NCBI GenBank assembly: GCA_965237995.1
Contig: CBDEGO010000004.1
Location: forward strand, 186,001-250,000
DNA from: JAAELZ01 sp965237995
GTDB lineage: Bacteria; Pseudomonadota; Gammaproteobacteria; Arenicellales; Poriferihabitantaceae
Direction: 5' to 3'
Length of the DNA: 64,000 bases
The notes beneath the pieces are model-generated. The model did not search any database. It worked only from the letters and a program-made list of their open reading frames with translations, and had not been told where the DNA came from. A program made the position numbers and the translations under genes. Shown here one piece after another: positions 1 through 6,840 of the stretch; the first letter of the stretch is position 1, and each line of letters opens with the position of its first letter.

Positions 1-1
1 A

Positions 2-850
2 ATCATTATTCCTGCTTACAATGAGGGCAGGAATATAGCCGCAACTATTGAGCAGTTACTGGTTGATTCAGATTTGGTAGAGCCAGAAATTATTGTGGTT
101 TGCAATGGCTGTACCGATGATACGGTGGCGCAATTAGGGCAATTTTTTAGCGCAGTTCGGTGTATTGAAACGGAGTATCCTTCGAAAACCAATGCGTTGA
201 ACTTAGGTGATCAAGCTGCATCATTTTTTCCGAGAGTTTACCTTGACGCTGATATCAGGATTAGCCTTTCTGATATTGGTAAACTGATCATGCCTTTAAG
301 CCAGAATGGGAAATTGCTGGCAGTGCCTAAAATGGTGGTTGATACTTCCCGGTCTTCATGGTGGGTAAAAAGTTATTACGACGTTTGGTGCGATTTGCCC
401 TACTGCAGAAATGGTACGAGCTCTGGAGGCGTCTACTCAATGTCCAATGAAGGAAGGGCGCGGTTTTCCGATTTTCCGAATATCATCGCAGATGATCGAT
501 TTACTCGTGCGTCGTTTGTACCTGAAGAACGTGCTTATGTTGAAAACTCAATTTCGATTGTTACAGCGCCAAGCGTACTTTCAGACCTGATTAAAATAAA
601 GACTCGAAGTCGTATGGGAGGCTATGAATTTGAAAAACTCTTTCCTGAGCTGCTAAAAAATGAACAAACAATGTACGGTATGGCTGCATCCGAGTTAATC
701 GGACAATTAAGATTATGGCCAAAGATCGCAGTTTATATCTTAATTAATATTATAACCCGGATTCGCTCTCGTTTAAAAATGAACAATCTGAGCAGTACAG
801 CGTGGGAACGTGATGAGTCGAGCAGGCAAAACATGACATCAGATCAATGA
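2..850 (+). CDS. GT2 family glycosyltransferase (5' end outside window)
   Basis: The reading frame is already open at base 2, so the true start lies upstream and this is a C-terminal portion. The visible part opens with the GT-A N-terminal motif PAYNEGRN. It continues with an NGCTDD nucleotide-binding segment and a DADI (DXD-type) metal and sugar-nucleotide site near base 245. These are the hallmarks of GT2 enzymes that transfer sugars from nucleotide donors in exopolysaccharide or O-antigen synthesis. A hydrophobic stretch near the C-terminus (about 715-770) may be a membrane segment. The stop overlaps the next gene's start as ATGA, so the two are translationally coupled. The acceptor sugar cannot be told. 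Confidence 0.85.
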   Translation: MIIPAYNEGRNIAATIEQLLVDSDLVEPEIIVVCNGCTDDTVAQLGQFFSAVRCIETEYPSKTNALNLGDQAASFFPRVYLDADIRISLSDIGKLIMPLSQNGKLLAVPKMVVDTSRSSWWVKSYYDVWCDLPYCRNGTSSGGVYSMSNEGRARFSDFPNIIADDRFTRASFVPEERAYVENSISIVTAPSVLSDLIKIKTRSRMGGYEFEKLFPELLKNEQTMYGMAASELIGQLRLWPKIAVYILINIITRIRSRLKMNNLSSTAWERDESSRQNMTSDQ

Positions 851-1608
851 TACAAAAAAAAATAGTGACAATGTTTGGCATACCCATGCACGCCTGGACA
901 ATGAAGGAATCCGTGAGGCTTATTAAAAACCGCTTGTTAGAGAGGAAATTCACAAGTCACTCTGTAGTTAATGTTGCTAAACTGGTGAATATGCAAACTG
1001 ATACAGAGTTATCGAAATCAGTCACAACGTGCGATATTGTAAACATTGACGGCGCCGGTCTTGTCATCGCGGGGCGACTTATGGGTAAACAAATACCCGA
1101 ACGTGTGGCTGGTATTGATTTATTTTATAAATTGCTTGCCATGGCCGAGGCCGAGAATATTTCCGTTTACCTTCTTGGAGCCAAGCAAAATGTGATCACT
1201 AGGACAGTTCAACAGTTACAACATGACTACCCGGATATAGATATTGCCGGGTTCCATCATGGTTATTTCAGTGATTATGAACAAAGGGTGGTTGGCGATA
1301 TTGCCCGGTCTGGTGCAAATATGTTGTTTGTGGCGATCTCCTCACCTAAAAAGGAAATTTTTATTAATCGCTGGAAATCAGTTCTTAATGTTCAGTTTGT
1401 CATGGGGGTAGGAGGAACCTTTGATGTCGTAGCGGGAAAAGTAAAAAGAGCACCCACCTTCATGCAAAATTTGGGGTTGGAATGGCTCTACAGGATAATA
1501 CAGGAACCAGGAAGAATGTGGAAAAGGTACCTTGTAACAACTTCTAAATTCATCTGTATGTTTATACATAATATTTTTAGCAACAGATATACAGGCAAAA
1601 AAAGATAG
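847..1608 (+). CDS. WecG/TagA/CpsF family glycosyltransferase
   Basis: This 253-residue protein is the normal length for GT26 enzymes, which add N-acetylmannosaminuronic acid, ManNAc or related sugars to a lipid-linked GlcNAc during surface polysaccharide synthesis at the inner membrane. Family features are the segment VVNVAKLVNMQ, the DGAGLVIAGR motif (about residues 60-70) holding the conserved Asp, the RVAGIDLF block, and a GVGGTFDVVAG segment before a basic, amphipathic C-terminus. It overlaps the upstream GT2 gene by 4 bp (ATGA), so both belong to one exopolysaccharide operon that appears to end here. The exact sugar is unknown. Assignment to the family is firm. Confidence 0.9.
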   Translation: MIQKKIVTMFGIPMHAWTMKESVRLIKNRLLERKFTSHSVVNVAKLVNMQTDTELSKSVTTCDIVNIDGAGLVIAGRLMGKQIPERVAGIDLFYKLLAMAEAENISVYLLGAKQNVITRTVQQLQHDYPDIDIAGFHHGYFSDYEQRVVGDIARSGANMLFVAISSPKKEIFINRWKSVLNVQFVMGVGGTFDVVAGKVKRAPTFMQNLGLEWLYRIIQEPGRMWKRYLVTTSKFICMFIHNIFSNRYTGKKR

Positions 1609-1785
1609 GAAGGTAATCACTCTAGTCACAGACCAAGGTTATATAGTGAATTGGCACCGGAACTGGTCGGAGACTATAATTTTCTCGAAAAATGTACGAC
1701 AAAAATAAGTAGAAAATTCTTACAATCTCAACAGGAGAATCTTTTATGCAAACTGAATCGCCCCGCATTGATCGGAGACATTTAT

Positions 1786-2376
1786 ATCTGAGTCATGCAG
1801 CTTTGCTTGACTCGGTTTGTTGATGATACATCAATTCATACTCAGCAGGTGGTACATCACCGGTGGGTTCTAGTATTCTTCGGTTGTTGAACCAATCCAC
1901 CCATGCCAATGTGGCATGCTCTACTTTCTCTATCGACCTCCAAGGGCCATCCTTATAAATTACCTCAGCCTTGTACAAAGCATTAATGCTTTCAGCCATC
2001 GGGTTATCATAAGAATCGCCTACACTACCAACGGAAGCGTTGAAGCCTGCTACAGCTAATCGATCAGAATAACGAATAGATAGATACTGGCTACCGCGAT
2101 CACTATGATGAAAACACCCTTAGGTTTGCCTCGCCCATAAGGCCTGTTCTAAAGCATCTAGCACTAAGTCAGTACGCATATAGACTTCAATACGCGCCAA
2201 CCCACGATATAACGAGAGTACACATCAACCACAAAGGCGACGTACACAAAACCGCTCCATGTGGCTACATAAGTGATATAAGCAACCCAAAGTTGATTAG
2301 GGCGCATAGCTTTGAATTGACGATTCACCAAGTCCAACGGTTTCTCATCGTGCACTGAACTGAGTTTTTGAGTCAA
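1786..2376 (-). pseudogene. IS3-family transposase remnant (integrase core, decayed)
   Basis: Reading the minus strand from 2376 downward gives the C-terminal two thirds of an IS3-type orfB transposase: VNRQFKAMRPNQLWVA, then YSRYIVGWRV, HHSDRGSQYL, GDSYDNPMAESINALYKAE and WVDWFNNRRILEP. It cannot be active. The first catalytic Asp (normally LWVADITY) is Tyr, a frameshift follows GWRV near 2185, and an in-frame TAA sits near 2120 where a coding triplet is expected. The N-terminal part of orfB and all of orfA are missing. The right edge runs straight into a rhodanese fragment. The left edge is near 1785, beside a short ATG-initiated stub (1746) with a good AGGAG site that may be the start of the gene once interrupted. 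Confidence 0.85.
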
Positions 2377-2631
2377 TTCGGGCCTGATGCTGAAAATAAG
2401 ACTTACGTATTTTATTGCTCGGTAGGGAGACGATCTTCTGAACTAATTAGTCGCGTCCAAGAAGGGTTATTAAGTGAAGGGGCTAGCTCAATTCATAATT
2501 TGGAAGGGGGAATTTTCAAATGGCATAATCAAACAAAAGAGTTAGTTAACCAACATGGAGAAAGACTATGTTCATCCATACAATTTTTGGTGGAAACGCT
2601 CGCTAAAACGACCAGAAGCTGCAAGCTATGA
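2371..2631 (+). pseudogene. Rhodanese-like domain fragment
   Basis: About 85 residues are open. They contain the rhodanese active-site loop FYCSVGRRS, with the catalytic Cys, followed by a GGIFKWHNQ segment typical of the domain's last helix (LEGGI..W). The N-terminal half of the domain is absent because the frame begins inside the IS3 remnant junction at about 2370. No plausible start or ribosome-binding site is present, only a TTG inside the junction. It is best read as a gene whose 5' half was deleted with the insertion sequence. A functional short sulfurtransferase is unlikely. Confidence 0.65.
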
Positions 2632-2660
2632 ACCTAAATAATAAGCCAAAAAGCCCGTTC

Positions 2661-2710
2661 CAGCTAACTTAGATACTGAATTTGACAAAATGAATGACTG
2701 CTAAAACTTC
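2661..2710 (+). repeat. Cassette-region intergenic repeat, copy 1 (weak)
   Basis: This is the most diverged member of the repeat family described at 4490-4556. It has an AACTTAGATAC segment at 2667, then TTGACA (2682-2687), a 17-base spacer, and a poor -10 (AACTTC, 2705-2710) just before the AAC(6')-like gene. The TTGACA and the 17-base geometry match the other copies. The hairpin is not recognisable here. Confidence 0.35.
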
Positions 2711-2713
2711 GAT

Positions 2714-3169
2714 ATGATTAAGATTAAACCATGTACATCTGCCGATACAAAAGACGTGTTGAAGCTTCGGTCTCTTTTATGGTCACATTGCTCTGCGGAT
2801 CAGCATATTTTTGAAATCAATAAAATTGTTTCGAACTCTGATTCATTCAGCCAATTTATCGCGCAAGAAAATAAGCACCTTGCTGTGGGTTTTATCGAAG
2901 CTTCCCTACGTTCTGACTATGTGAACGGTACCACTTTTTCACCAGTAGCTTTTATTGAAGGAATGTATGTGATTCCTGAGTTTAGATGCAAAGGCATTGC
3001 TCGAGATTTAATCAATGAAGTCATTGATTGGGCGAAATCGAAGGGCTGTAAAGAAATTGCTTCGGATGCAGACATAAATAACGAGCTAAGTCACATAGTA
3101 CATACGTCGCTCGGTTTTAAGGAAACAGAGCGTGTAGTATATTTTGTTAAAAATTTAGTAATTGAATAG
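2714..3169 (+). CDS. AAC(6')-like aminoglycoside N-acetyltransferase (GNAT)
   Basis: This is a 151-residue GNAT protein. The segment EASLRSDYVNGTTFSPVAF, followed by an EGMYVIPEFRCKGIA acetyl-CoA loop (about residues 76-100), then ASDADINNELSHIVHTSLGF and an ETERVVYF tail, follows the block order of chromosomal AAC(6')-I enzymes such as those of Acinetobacter. Those enzymes acetylate the 6'-amine of aminoglycosides using acetyl-CoA in the cytoplasm. Length also fits (family about 145-185). It stands alone between two copies of an intergenic repeat, which is the setting of a captured cassette. Substrate is inferred; other small-amine acetylation is possible. Confidence 0.75.
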   Translation: MIKIKPCTSADTKDVLKLRSLLWSHCSADQHIFEINKIVSNSDSFSQFIAQENKHLAVGFIEASLRSDYVNGTTFSPVAFIEGMYVIPEFRCKGIARDLINEVIDWAKSKGCKEIASDADINNELSHIVHTSLGFKETERVVYFVKNLVIE

Positions 3170-3174
3170 CTCTA

Positions 3175-3229
3175 CTAAGTAACTAAACCATTATTCAAGC
3201 TTCACTTTTGCCTACAGACAAAATATATC
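3175..3229 (+). repeat. Cassette-region intergenic repeat, copy 2
   Basis: The copy begins six bases after the AAC(6')-like stop. It contains AAGTAACTAAACC, a TTCACT (3201-3206) at the -35-like position, a 17-base spacer, and TATATC (3224-3229) at the -10-like position. The spacer holds an imperfect hairpin with TTTTGCC and GACAAAA arms around TACA. Unlike the other copies, the next gene (YciI) is on the opposite strand. Confidence 0.55.
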
Positions 3230-3237
3230 CAAAGCTG

Positions 3238-3537
3238 TCATTTGATCAATCTGACACCGTTAGCAAAAACCTGATTCCACTCTAGAATTTGGATATTTTT
3301 TCTTAGTCCAGTAGGCCAAAATGGATCTTCTTTTACTAGTTTCCACGCACTCTCTAGGTTGTTAGCTTCAACTAACCAAAGGCCGCCAGCTTGTTTTTTA
3401 GTTTCTGTATTTATTAGAGGCCCAGCCGCACGAATCTGAGATTCGTTTTCTGACAAGAAGCTGATATGTTCCTCCATATGCTTCATTCTTTTATCAGCGT
3501 GTTCTTCATTATCTTCAAATAGCAAAACAAAAATCAT
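3238..3537 (-). CDS. YciI-family protein
   Basis: This 99-residue protein begins MIFVLLFEDNEEHADKRM. It has the YCII dimeric alpha+beta barrel pattern: an N-terminal beta strand, a helix with HMEEHISFL, an AAGPLINTE segment, a GGLWLVEA strand, and a final DPFWPTGLRKN motif. Members are small ferredoxin-fold proteins of mostly unknown enzymatic role, some with dehydrochlorinase-like His-Asp pairs. I chose the internal ATG at 3537 rather than 3615, because it has an AAGGA site 6 bases upstream and starts exactly where family members start. It is divergent from the LysR gene with about 100 bp between them, a common regulator-target arrangement. Confidence 0.8.
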   Translation of the reverse strand: MIFVLLFEDNEEHADKRMKHMEEHISFLSENESQIRAAGPLINTETKKQAGGLWLVEANNLESAWKLVKEDPFWPTGLRKNIQILEWNQVFANGVRLIK

Positions 3538-3639
3538 TAGTGATTCCTTAAGGTCTTTAACAGAGTTATTAATGATATGCTTGCATAAACGCTTTTGAAA
3601 TACGCATAAATGCAAAATAAACTAGCAAAAATGCAGGGC

Positions 3640-4485
3640 ATGAATTGGAATGACTTGAGATACATATTGGCTGTGGGAAGAACAAGCTCTCTCGCTGCGG
3701 CCGCTAGAAAGCTTAGTGTAAACGAAAGCACTGTTGGTAGAAGGGTCTCTCATGTAGAGGTATTACTAAAAACCAAGTTATTCGAGAGAAGCGTTAACGG
3801 GTTAATTCCTACAAGTGCTGGTTTATCTGCGATCCGTGTGGCGGAAGATGTTGAACACCAAACTCAGAAACTAGTAGGTGAAATTTCTGGGTCTGATCAA
3901 AAAATATCTGGCAATATTCGTCTGACCTCAGTACCAATTTTACTTAATCACGTTGTAGTTCCTGCCATACCGAAATTAATTTCTGATTACCCAGATATAG
4001 ATGTAGAGCTCATCGCTGAAAATCGTAATTTGAGCTTAAGTAGACGACATGCCGATATAGCTATTCGGCTTTCACGACCAACCAAAGAATCTCGAATGGT
4101 CACACGTAAAATAGGAACCCTAGATTACGCAGTATATGGCAGCACCAATAAACGCACACCATTACCTTGGATAAATTACGAAGAAGATATGATGCATTTA
4201 CCGCAGGCGCAATGGATGCTAAAGCAGATCAAGATATCTGGACACTCATCTCAGATAAAAGTAAATGATGCTGAATCTATTTTGTCATATCTAAAAAATG
4301 GGGTTGGTCAATCTCTTTTACCTGTTTTTGTCGGAGATAATCAGGCCAACGTTGTTAGAATTTCACCTGAAGTAGTGCTAAGTAGGGAGATTTGGATGCT
4401 CGTTCACCCTGACATTAAAGAGCTAGGACATATAAGAACAGCGATGGATTGGTTGATTCTGTTATTTGGAAAGTATAGGAATTAG
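3640..4485 (+). CDS. LysR-family transcriptional regulator
   Basis: The N-terminal winged HTH reads MNWNDLRYILAVGRTSSLAA, then AARKLSVNESTVGRRVSHVE, followed by a dimerisation helix and a LysR substrate-binding domain (ISGNIRLTSVP..., residues about 90-280). At 281 residues it is slightly short but complete. I prefer the ATG at 3640 because family members begin at MNW; ATGs at 3610 and 3631 are also in frame and none has a convincing ribosome-binding site. It is divergent from the YciI gene and may regulate it. LysR genes are unusual as single cassettes, so the YciI/LysR pair may form one two-gene unit of the mosaic. Confidence 0.88.
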   Translation: MNWNDLRYILAVGRTSSLAAAARKLSVNESTVGRRVSHVEVLLKTKLFERSVNGLIPTSAGLSAIRVAEDVEHQTQKLVGEISGSDQKISGNIRLTSVPILLNHVVVPAIPKLISDYPDIDVELIAENRNLSLSRRHADIAIRLSRPTKESRMVTRKIGTLDYAVYGSTNKRTPLPWINYEEDMMHLPQAQWMLKQIKISGHSSQIKVNDAESILSYLKNGVGQSLLPVFVGDNQANVVRISPEVVLSREIWMLVHPDIKELGHIRTAMDWLILLFGKYRN

Positions 4486-4489
4486 TGAT

Positions 4490-4556
4490 GATGCGCTCGG
4501 CCAAAGTCAACTAAATGTTCGTTGATCTTGACTTTACCAACAGGTAAAAACATACT
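4490..4556 (+). repeat. Cassette-region intergenic repeat, copy 3
   Basis: One of the two clearest copies. It reads GCGCTCGGCCAA, then AACTAA (4509-4514), then TTGACT (4528-4533), a 17-base spacer and CATACT (4551-4556). The spacer is a hairpin with perfect arms TTTACC and GGTAAA around AACA. From TTGACT onward it is nearly identical to copy 6 at 6777-6805 although different genes follow. The TTGACT-N17-CATACT geometry is that of a sigma-70 promoter pointing at the GrpB gene, about 100 bp away. Confidence 0.75.
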
Positions 4557-4658
4557 CATTTTTATGCAGGAGATGACTACAAACAAAAGGGATACTGTGA
4601 GTAATCCAAAGGCTAATACGATTCGCTGCTTTATTTCGTACTCCTGTCTAACATCGTA

Positions 4659-5177
4659 ATGTTAGGTTTAAAAAGGGGCACTGTAGAGTTATCGGAATAC
4701 ACGTCGGCTTGGGCTGGTTTATTTCAGTCTGAGGTTAGGCGAATCCTGAAAATATTAGATGCTCCAGAACTTGTATTTGAACATATAGGAAGCACGTCGA
4801 TCCCTAATATGGCATCTAAGCCGATCATCGACTTAATGATTGGCTTTAAAAATATGAAGGACGCCGAGTTAGCCGTTCCAAAACTGATATCACAAGAATA
4901 TATTAGGCGTACTAATGGAGACTTGAAGGATCGAATATTTCTAGTTAAAGGACTTTCGTCCTGTCGCACACATCATATCTCGTTAACTACTCTGAATAGC
5001 GAATACTGGAATATGCATTTGAATTTTCGAGATACCTTGCGTAACAACTCGGTAGTAGCAAAGCGCTACTTAGAGCTAAAAAAATCTCTAGCGCACAAGT
5101 ACCCCGATAATAGAAAGTTATACACTGAGGGTAAGCTACCCTTCGTCAACAGCGTCCTTGCCAATACTCATCGATAA
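4659..5177 (+). CDS. GrpB family protein (UPF0157 nucleotidyltransferase fold)
   Basis: This 172-residue protein has the GrpB signature FEHIGSTSIPNMASKPIIDLM (residues about 40-60), in which the GS and the D residues match a minimal nucleotidyltransferase active site. A C-terminal YRDTLR-like segment (FRDTLRNN) and a KYPDNRKLYTEGK tail are also present. GrpB proteins often occur in genomic islands, toxin-antitoxin-like loci and integron cassettes, and sometimes fused to acetyltransferases or CoaE. The cellular substrate is not known. No strong ribosome-binding site is visible; a GTCTAAC sequence sits just before the start (4648). It lies between repeat copies 3 and 4 as a single-gene unit. 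Confidence 0.85.
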   Translation: MLGLKRGTVELSEYTSAWAGLFQSEVRRILKILDAPELVFEHIGSTSIPNMASKPIIDLMIGFKNMKDAELAVPKLISQEYIRRTNGDLKDRIFLVKGLSSCRTHHISLTTLNSEYWNMHLNFRDTLRNNSVVAKRYLELKKSLAHKYPDNRKLYTEGKLPFVNSVLANTHR

Positions 5178-5188
5178 TTGAAAAACTA

Positions 5189-5292
5189 TCGGCAAAGAGA
5201 ACTATAAGCGACCGTTTGGCTTGTTTAATAGCATCATAAGACTTCGAGCACTTTGTGCTCAGTTTGACATTTTTATCTGGCGATAAGATACT
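5189..5292 (+). repeat. Cassette-region intergenic repeat, copy 4 (with insertion)
   Basis: The left half, TCGGCAAAGAGAACTATAAG followed by CGACCGTTTGGCTTG (5189-5223), matches copies 3 and 6. About 40 bases are then inserted, including a perfect GAGCAC-TTT-GTGCTC hairpin (5245-5259). The core resumes as TTGACA (5264-5269), 17 bases, and GATACT (5287-5292). The spacer again forms a hairpin, but with different bases (TTTATC, loop TGGC, GATAAG). This is a compensated change relative to copy 3. Confidence 0.65.
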
Positions 5293-5322
5293 CGTTACGA
5301 TCACTCAATTGTATAGATAAAT

Positions 5323-6096
5323 ATGGAAAGCACTTTACTCGACATCGTTATTTTTGAGGCCCTATATTCGCTAGAAAACTATTTGAAATTCGCATTTGGT
5401 GGGTTTGTACTTTTCTATTTTATACTTAGGAAACCTCTATGGTTTCGCAAGATTCAACAAAAAATGCCGCGTTATACAGACTATGGCAGAGAGGTATTGT
5501 TCTCCGTTATATCTGTATTCATATTTGGTGTTGTAGCTGCTGTAACGATTCATGTTTTTTGGCATGAAACAACGTTATATAAAGGTTCACGTGATCAATA
5601 TGGCAACGCATACTATTTATTCACCTTTGTCTGGTTAATATTTTTACACGACACTTATTTCTATTGGTTGCACAGATTAATACACACCAAACCCCTTTTT
5701 AAAGCTGTTCATAGGGTGCACCATCTATCAACAAACCCTTCACCATGGACAGCTTATTCGCTACATCCATTCGAAGCATTTTTACAAGCATTGATTATTC
5801 CGCTAATGGCATTCACTTTGCCAGTGCATATCACCACAATAACAAGCGTTCTGTTATTTGAGATAGCTTATAACGTTTACGGACATCTTGGATTTGAAAT
5901 ACTACCTAAAGGTACGAATAAAAACCTTGTGGGGCGTTATATAAATACCAGCGTGGCGCATAACCTTCACCATTCAAGCTTCACTGGCAATTACGGTCTC
6001 TATTTTCTCTTTTGGGATAAGTTGTGTGGGACAGTCAGGGCAGACTACGATGATACGTATCTTAAGACAACAGTTAAAACCTCGGCTCTTGAGTGA
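5323..6096 (+). CDS. Sterol desaturase / fatty acid hydroxylase family membrane protein
   Basis: This 257-residue integral membrane di-iron enzyme shows the family's histidine clusters in order: HDTYFYWLHRLIH (about residues 110-122), HRVHH (about 130), then YGHLGF and HNLHH (about 218-222). Four or so hydrophobic segments surround them. The family hydroxylates or desaturates lipids, carotenoids or sterols with oxygen; bacterial members often hydroxylate fatty acids or aldehydes. The ATG at 5323 lies 30 bases from the repeat's -10-like element. A specific substrate cannot be named. It is one of the larger single-gene units in this array. Confidence 0.85.
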   Translation: MESTLLDIVIFEALYSLENYLKFAFGGFVLFYFILRKPLWFRKIQQKMPRYTDYGREVLFSVISVFIFGVVAAVTIHVFWHETTLYKGSRDQYGNAYYLFTFVWLIFLHDTYFYWLHRLIHTKPLFKAVHRVHHLSTNPSPWTAYSLHPFEAFLQALIIPLMAFTLPVHITTITSVLLFEIAYNVYGHLGFEILPKGTNKNLVGRYINTSVAHNLHHSSFTGNYGLYFLFWDKLCGTVRADYDDTYLKTTVKTSALE

Positions 6097-6100
6097 TTAT

Positions 6101-6155
6101 TAAGGGAAACTGAGCACCTATTTAACTTGACGTTGGCATCGAGCAAAATGTTCTT
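6101..6155 (+). repeat. Cassette-region intergenic repeat, copy 5
   Basis: It starts five bases after the sterol-desaturase-like stop. It has AACTGAGCACC (6108), TTGACG (6127-6132), a 17-base spacer and a degenerate GTTCTT (6150-6155). The segment AACTGAGCACC...ACTTGAC aligns without gaps with copy 6, at roughly 17 of 24 positions by eye. The spacer hairpin is weaker (TTGGC and GCAA arms). Confidence 0.5.
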
Positions 6156-6171
6156 ATCACCTCTAATTTAA

Positions 6172-6693
6172 ATGACCAAATTAATTATGCCACTACAAAC
6201 ATTGTTCCGCCGCGTAACCGAAAGTGACTTTAATCTAGTGTATTCGATATATATGGAGGATACGATAACGCCTTATATGAGTTTTGAGAGCATCTCAAAA
6301 ACACGCTTTAGAGAGTGTTTTGATGTAATGAATTCACGAGATAAGTTTCTAATTTATGAAGAAAATAGCGAAGCTGTTGGCTTAATTTCTGTGACTCGCG
6401 GAAAATGGCGAAAAAACCATGTTGCCACGATTGGAGGAATAGCGGTTCCGTCTTCACACCAAGGTAAAGGAGTCGCTACGCGAATGATCACGCAACTGAT
6501 TGATATATTGATACAAGAAGGGCTAACACGTCTCGAATTGTTTGTAGAAAGCGACAACCCAAATGCAATCAACCTATACAAAAAACTAGGCTTCATAGAG
6601 GAAGGAGTTCTTCGAGCCTACTTCAAACGAGAAACGGACTCGGCCGCGGTAGACGAATTAGTCATGTCTAGGATAATTTCTAATCAAAGCTAG
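6172..6693 (+). CDS. GNAT family N-acetyltransferase
   Basis: This is a 173-residue GNAT protein. The core beta4-alpha3 acetyl-CoA site reads ATIGGIAVPSSHQGKGVATR (about residues 82-101), with the Q-x-x-G-x-G/A loop QGKGVA. It is followed by LELFVESDNPNAINLYKKLG and FIEEGVLRAYF, the pattern of RimI/RimJ-like and diamine or amino-acid N-acetyltransferases. The acceptor is unknown. No good ribosome-binding site is visible; the ATG lies 17 bases beyond the repeat's -10-like element, suggesting a short or leaderless transcript if that promoter works. It is a single-gene unit between repeats 5 and 6. Confidence 0.85.
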   Translation: MTKLIMPLQTLFRRVTESDFNLVYSIYMEDTITPYMSFESISKTRFRECFDVMNSRDKFLIYEENSEAVGLISVTRGKWRKNHVATIGGIAVPSSHQGKGVATRMITQLIDILIQEGLTRLELFVESDNPNAINLYKKLGFIEEGVLRAYFKRETDSAAVDELVMSRIISNQS

Positions 6694-6805
6694 AATTCAA
6701 CGCCTCTTAAAAAAGATTCAAGTCGAACATCGCGCTTCGCCAATTAAAGAAAATAACAACTAAGCATCCGTTAGGCTTGACTTTACCAATAGGCAAAAAC
6801 ATACT
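6692..6805 (+). repeat. Cassette-region intergenic repeat, copy 6 (attC-like left part)
   Basis: This is the longest copy. The right part has AACTAAGC (6758-6765), GTTAGGC (6770-6776), TTGACT (6777-6782), 17 bases and CATACT (6800-6805), with a TTTACC-AATA-GGCAAA hairpin in the spacer. GTTAGGC fits the integron core site GTTRRRY. An inverse-core candidate ATTCAAC (RYYYAAC) sits just after the GNAT stop about 80 bases away, and the inner boxes CTTA/TAAG can pair. That is the outer architecture of an attC site, but I could not find the long central palindrome. Confidence 0.6.
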
Positions 6806-6840
6806 CGAAACCGTACTCTATTGCTAATTAGTGAAGGAAA

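Noticed and set aside
1793..2376. Active IS3 insertion sequence
   Set aside because: The first catalytic Asp is lost, there is a frameshift plus an in-frame stop, orfA is absent, and no pair of terminal inverted repeats is found.
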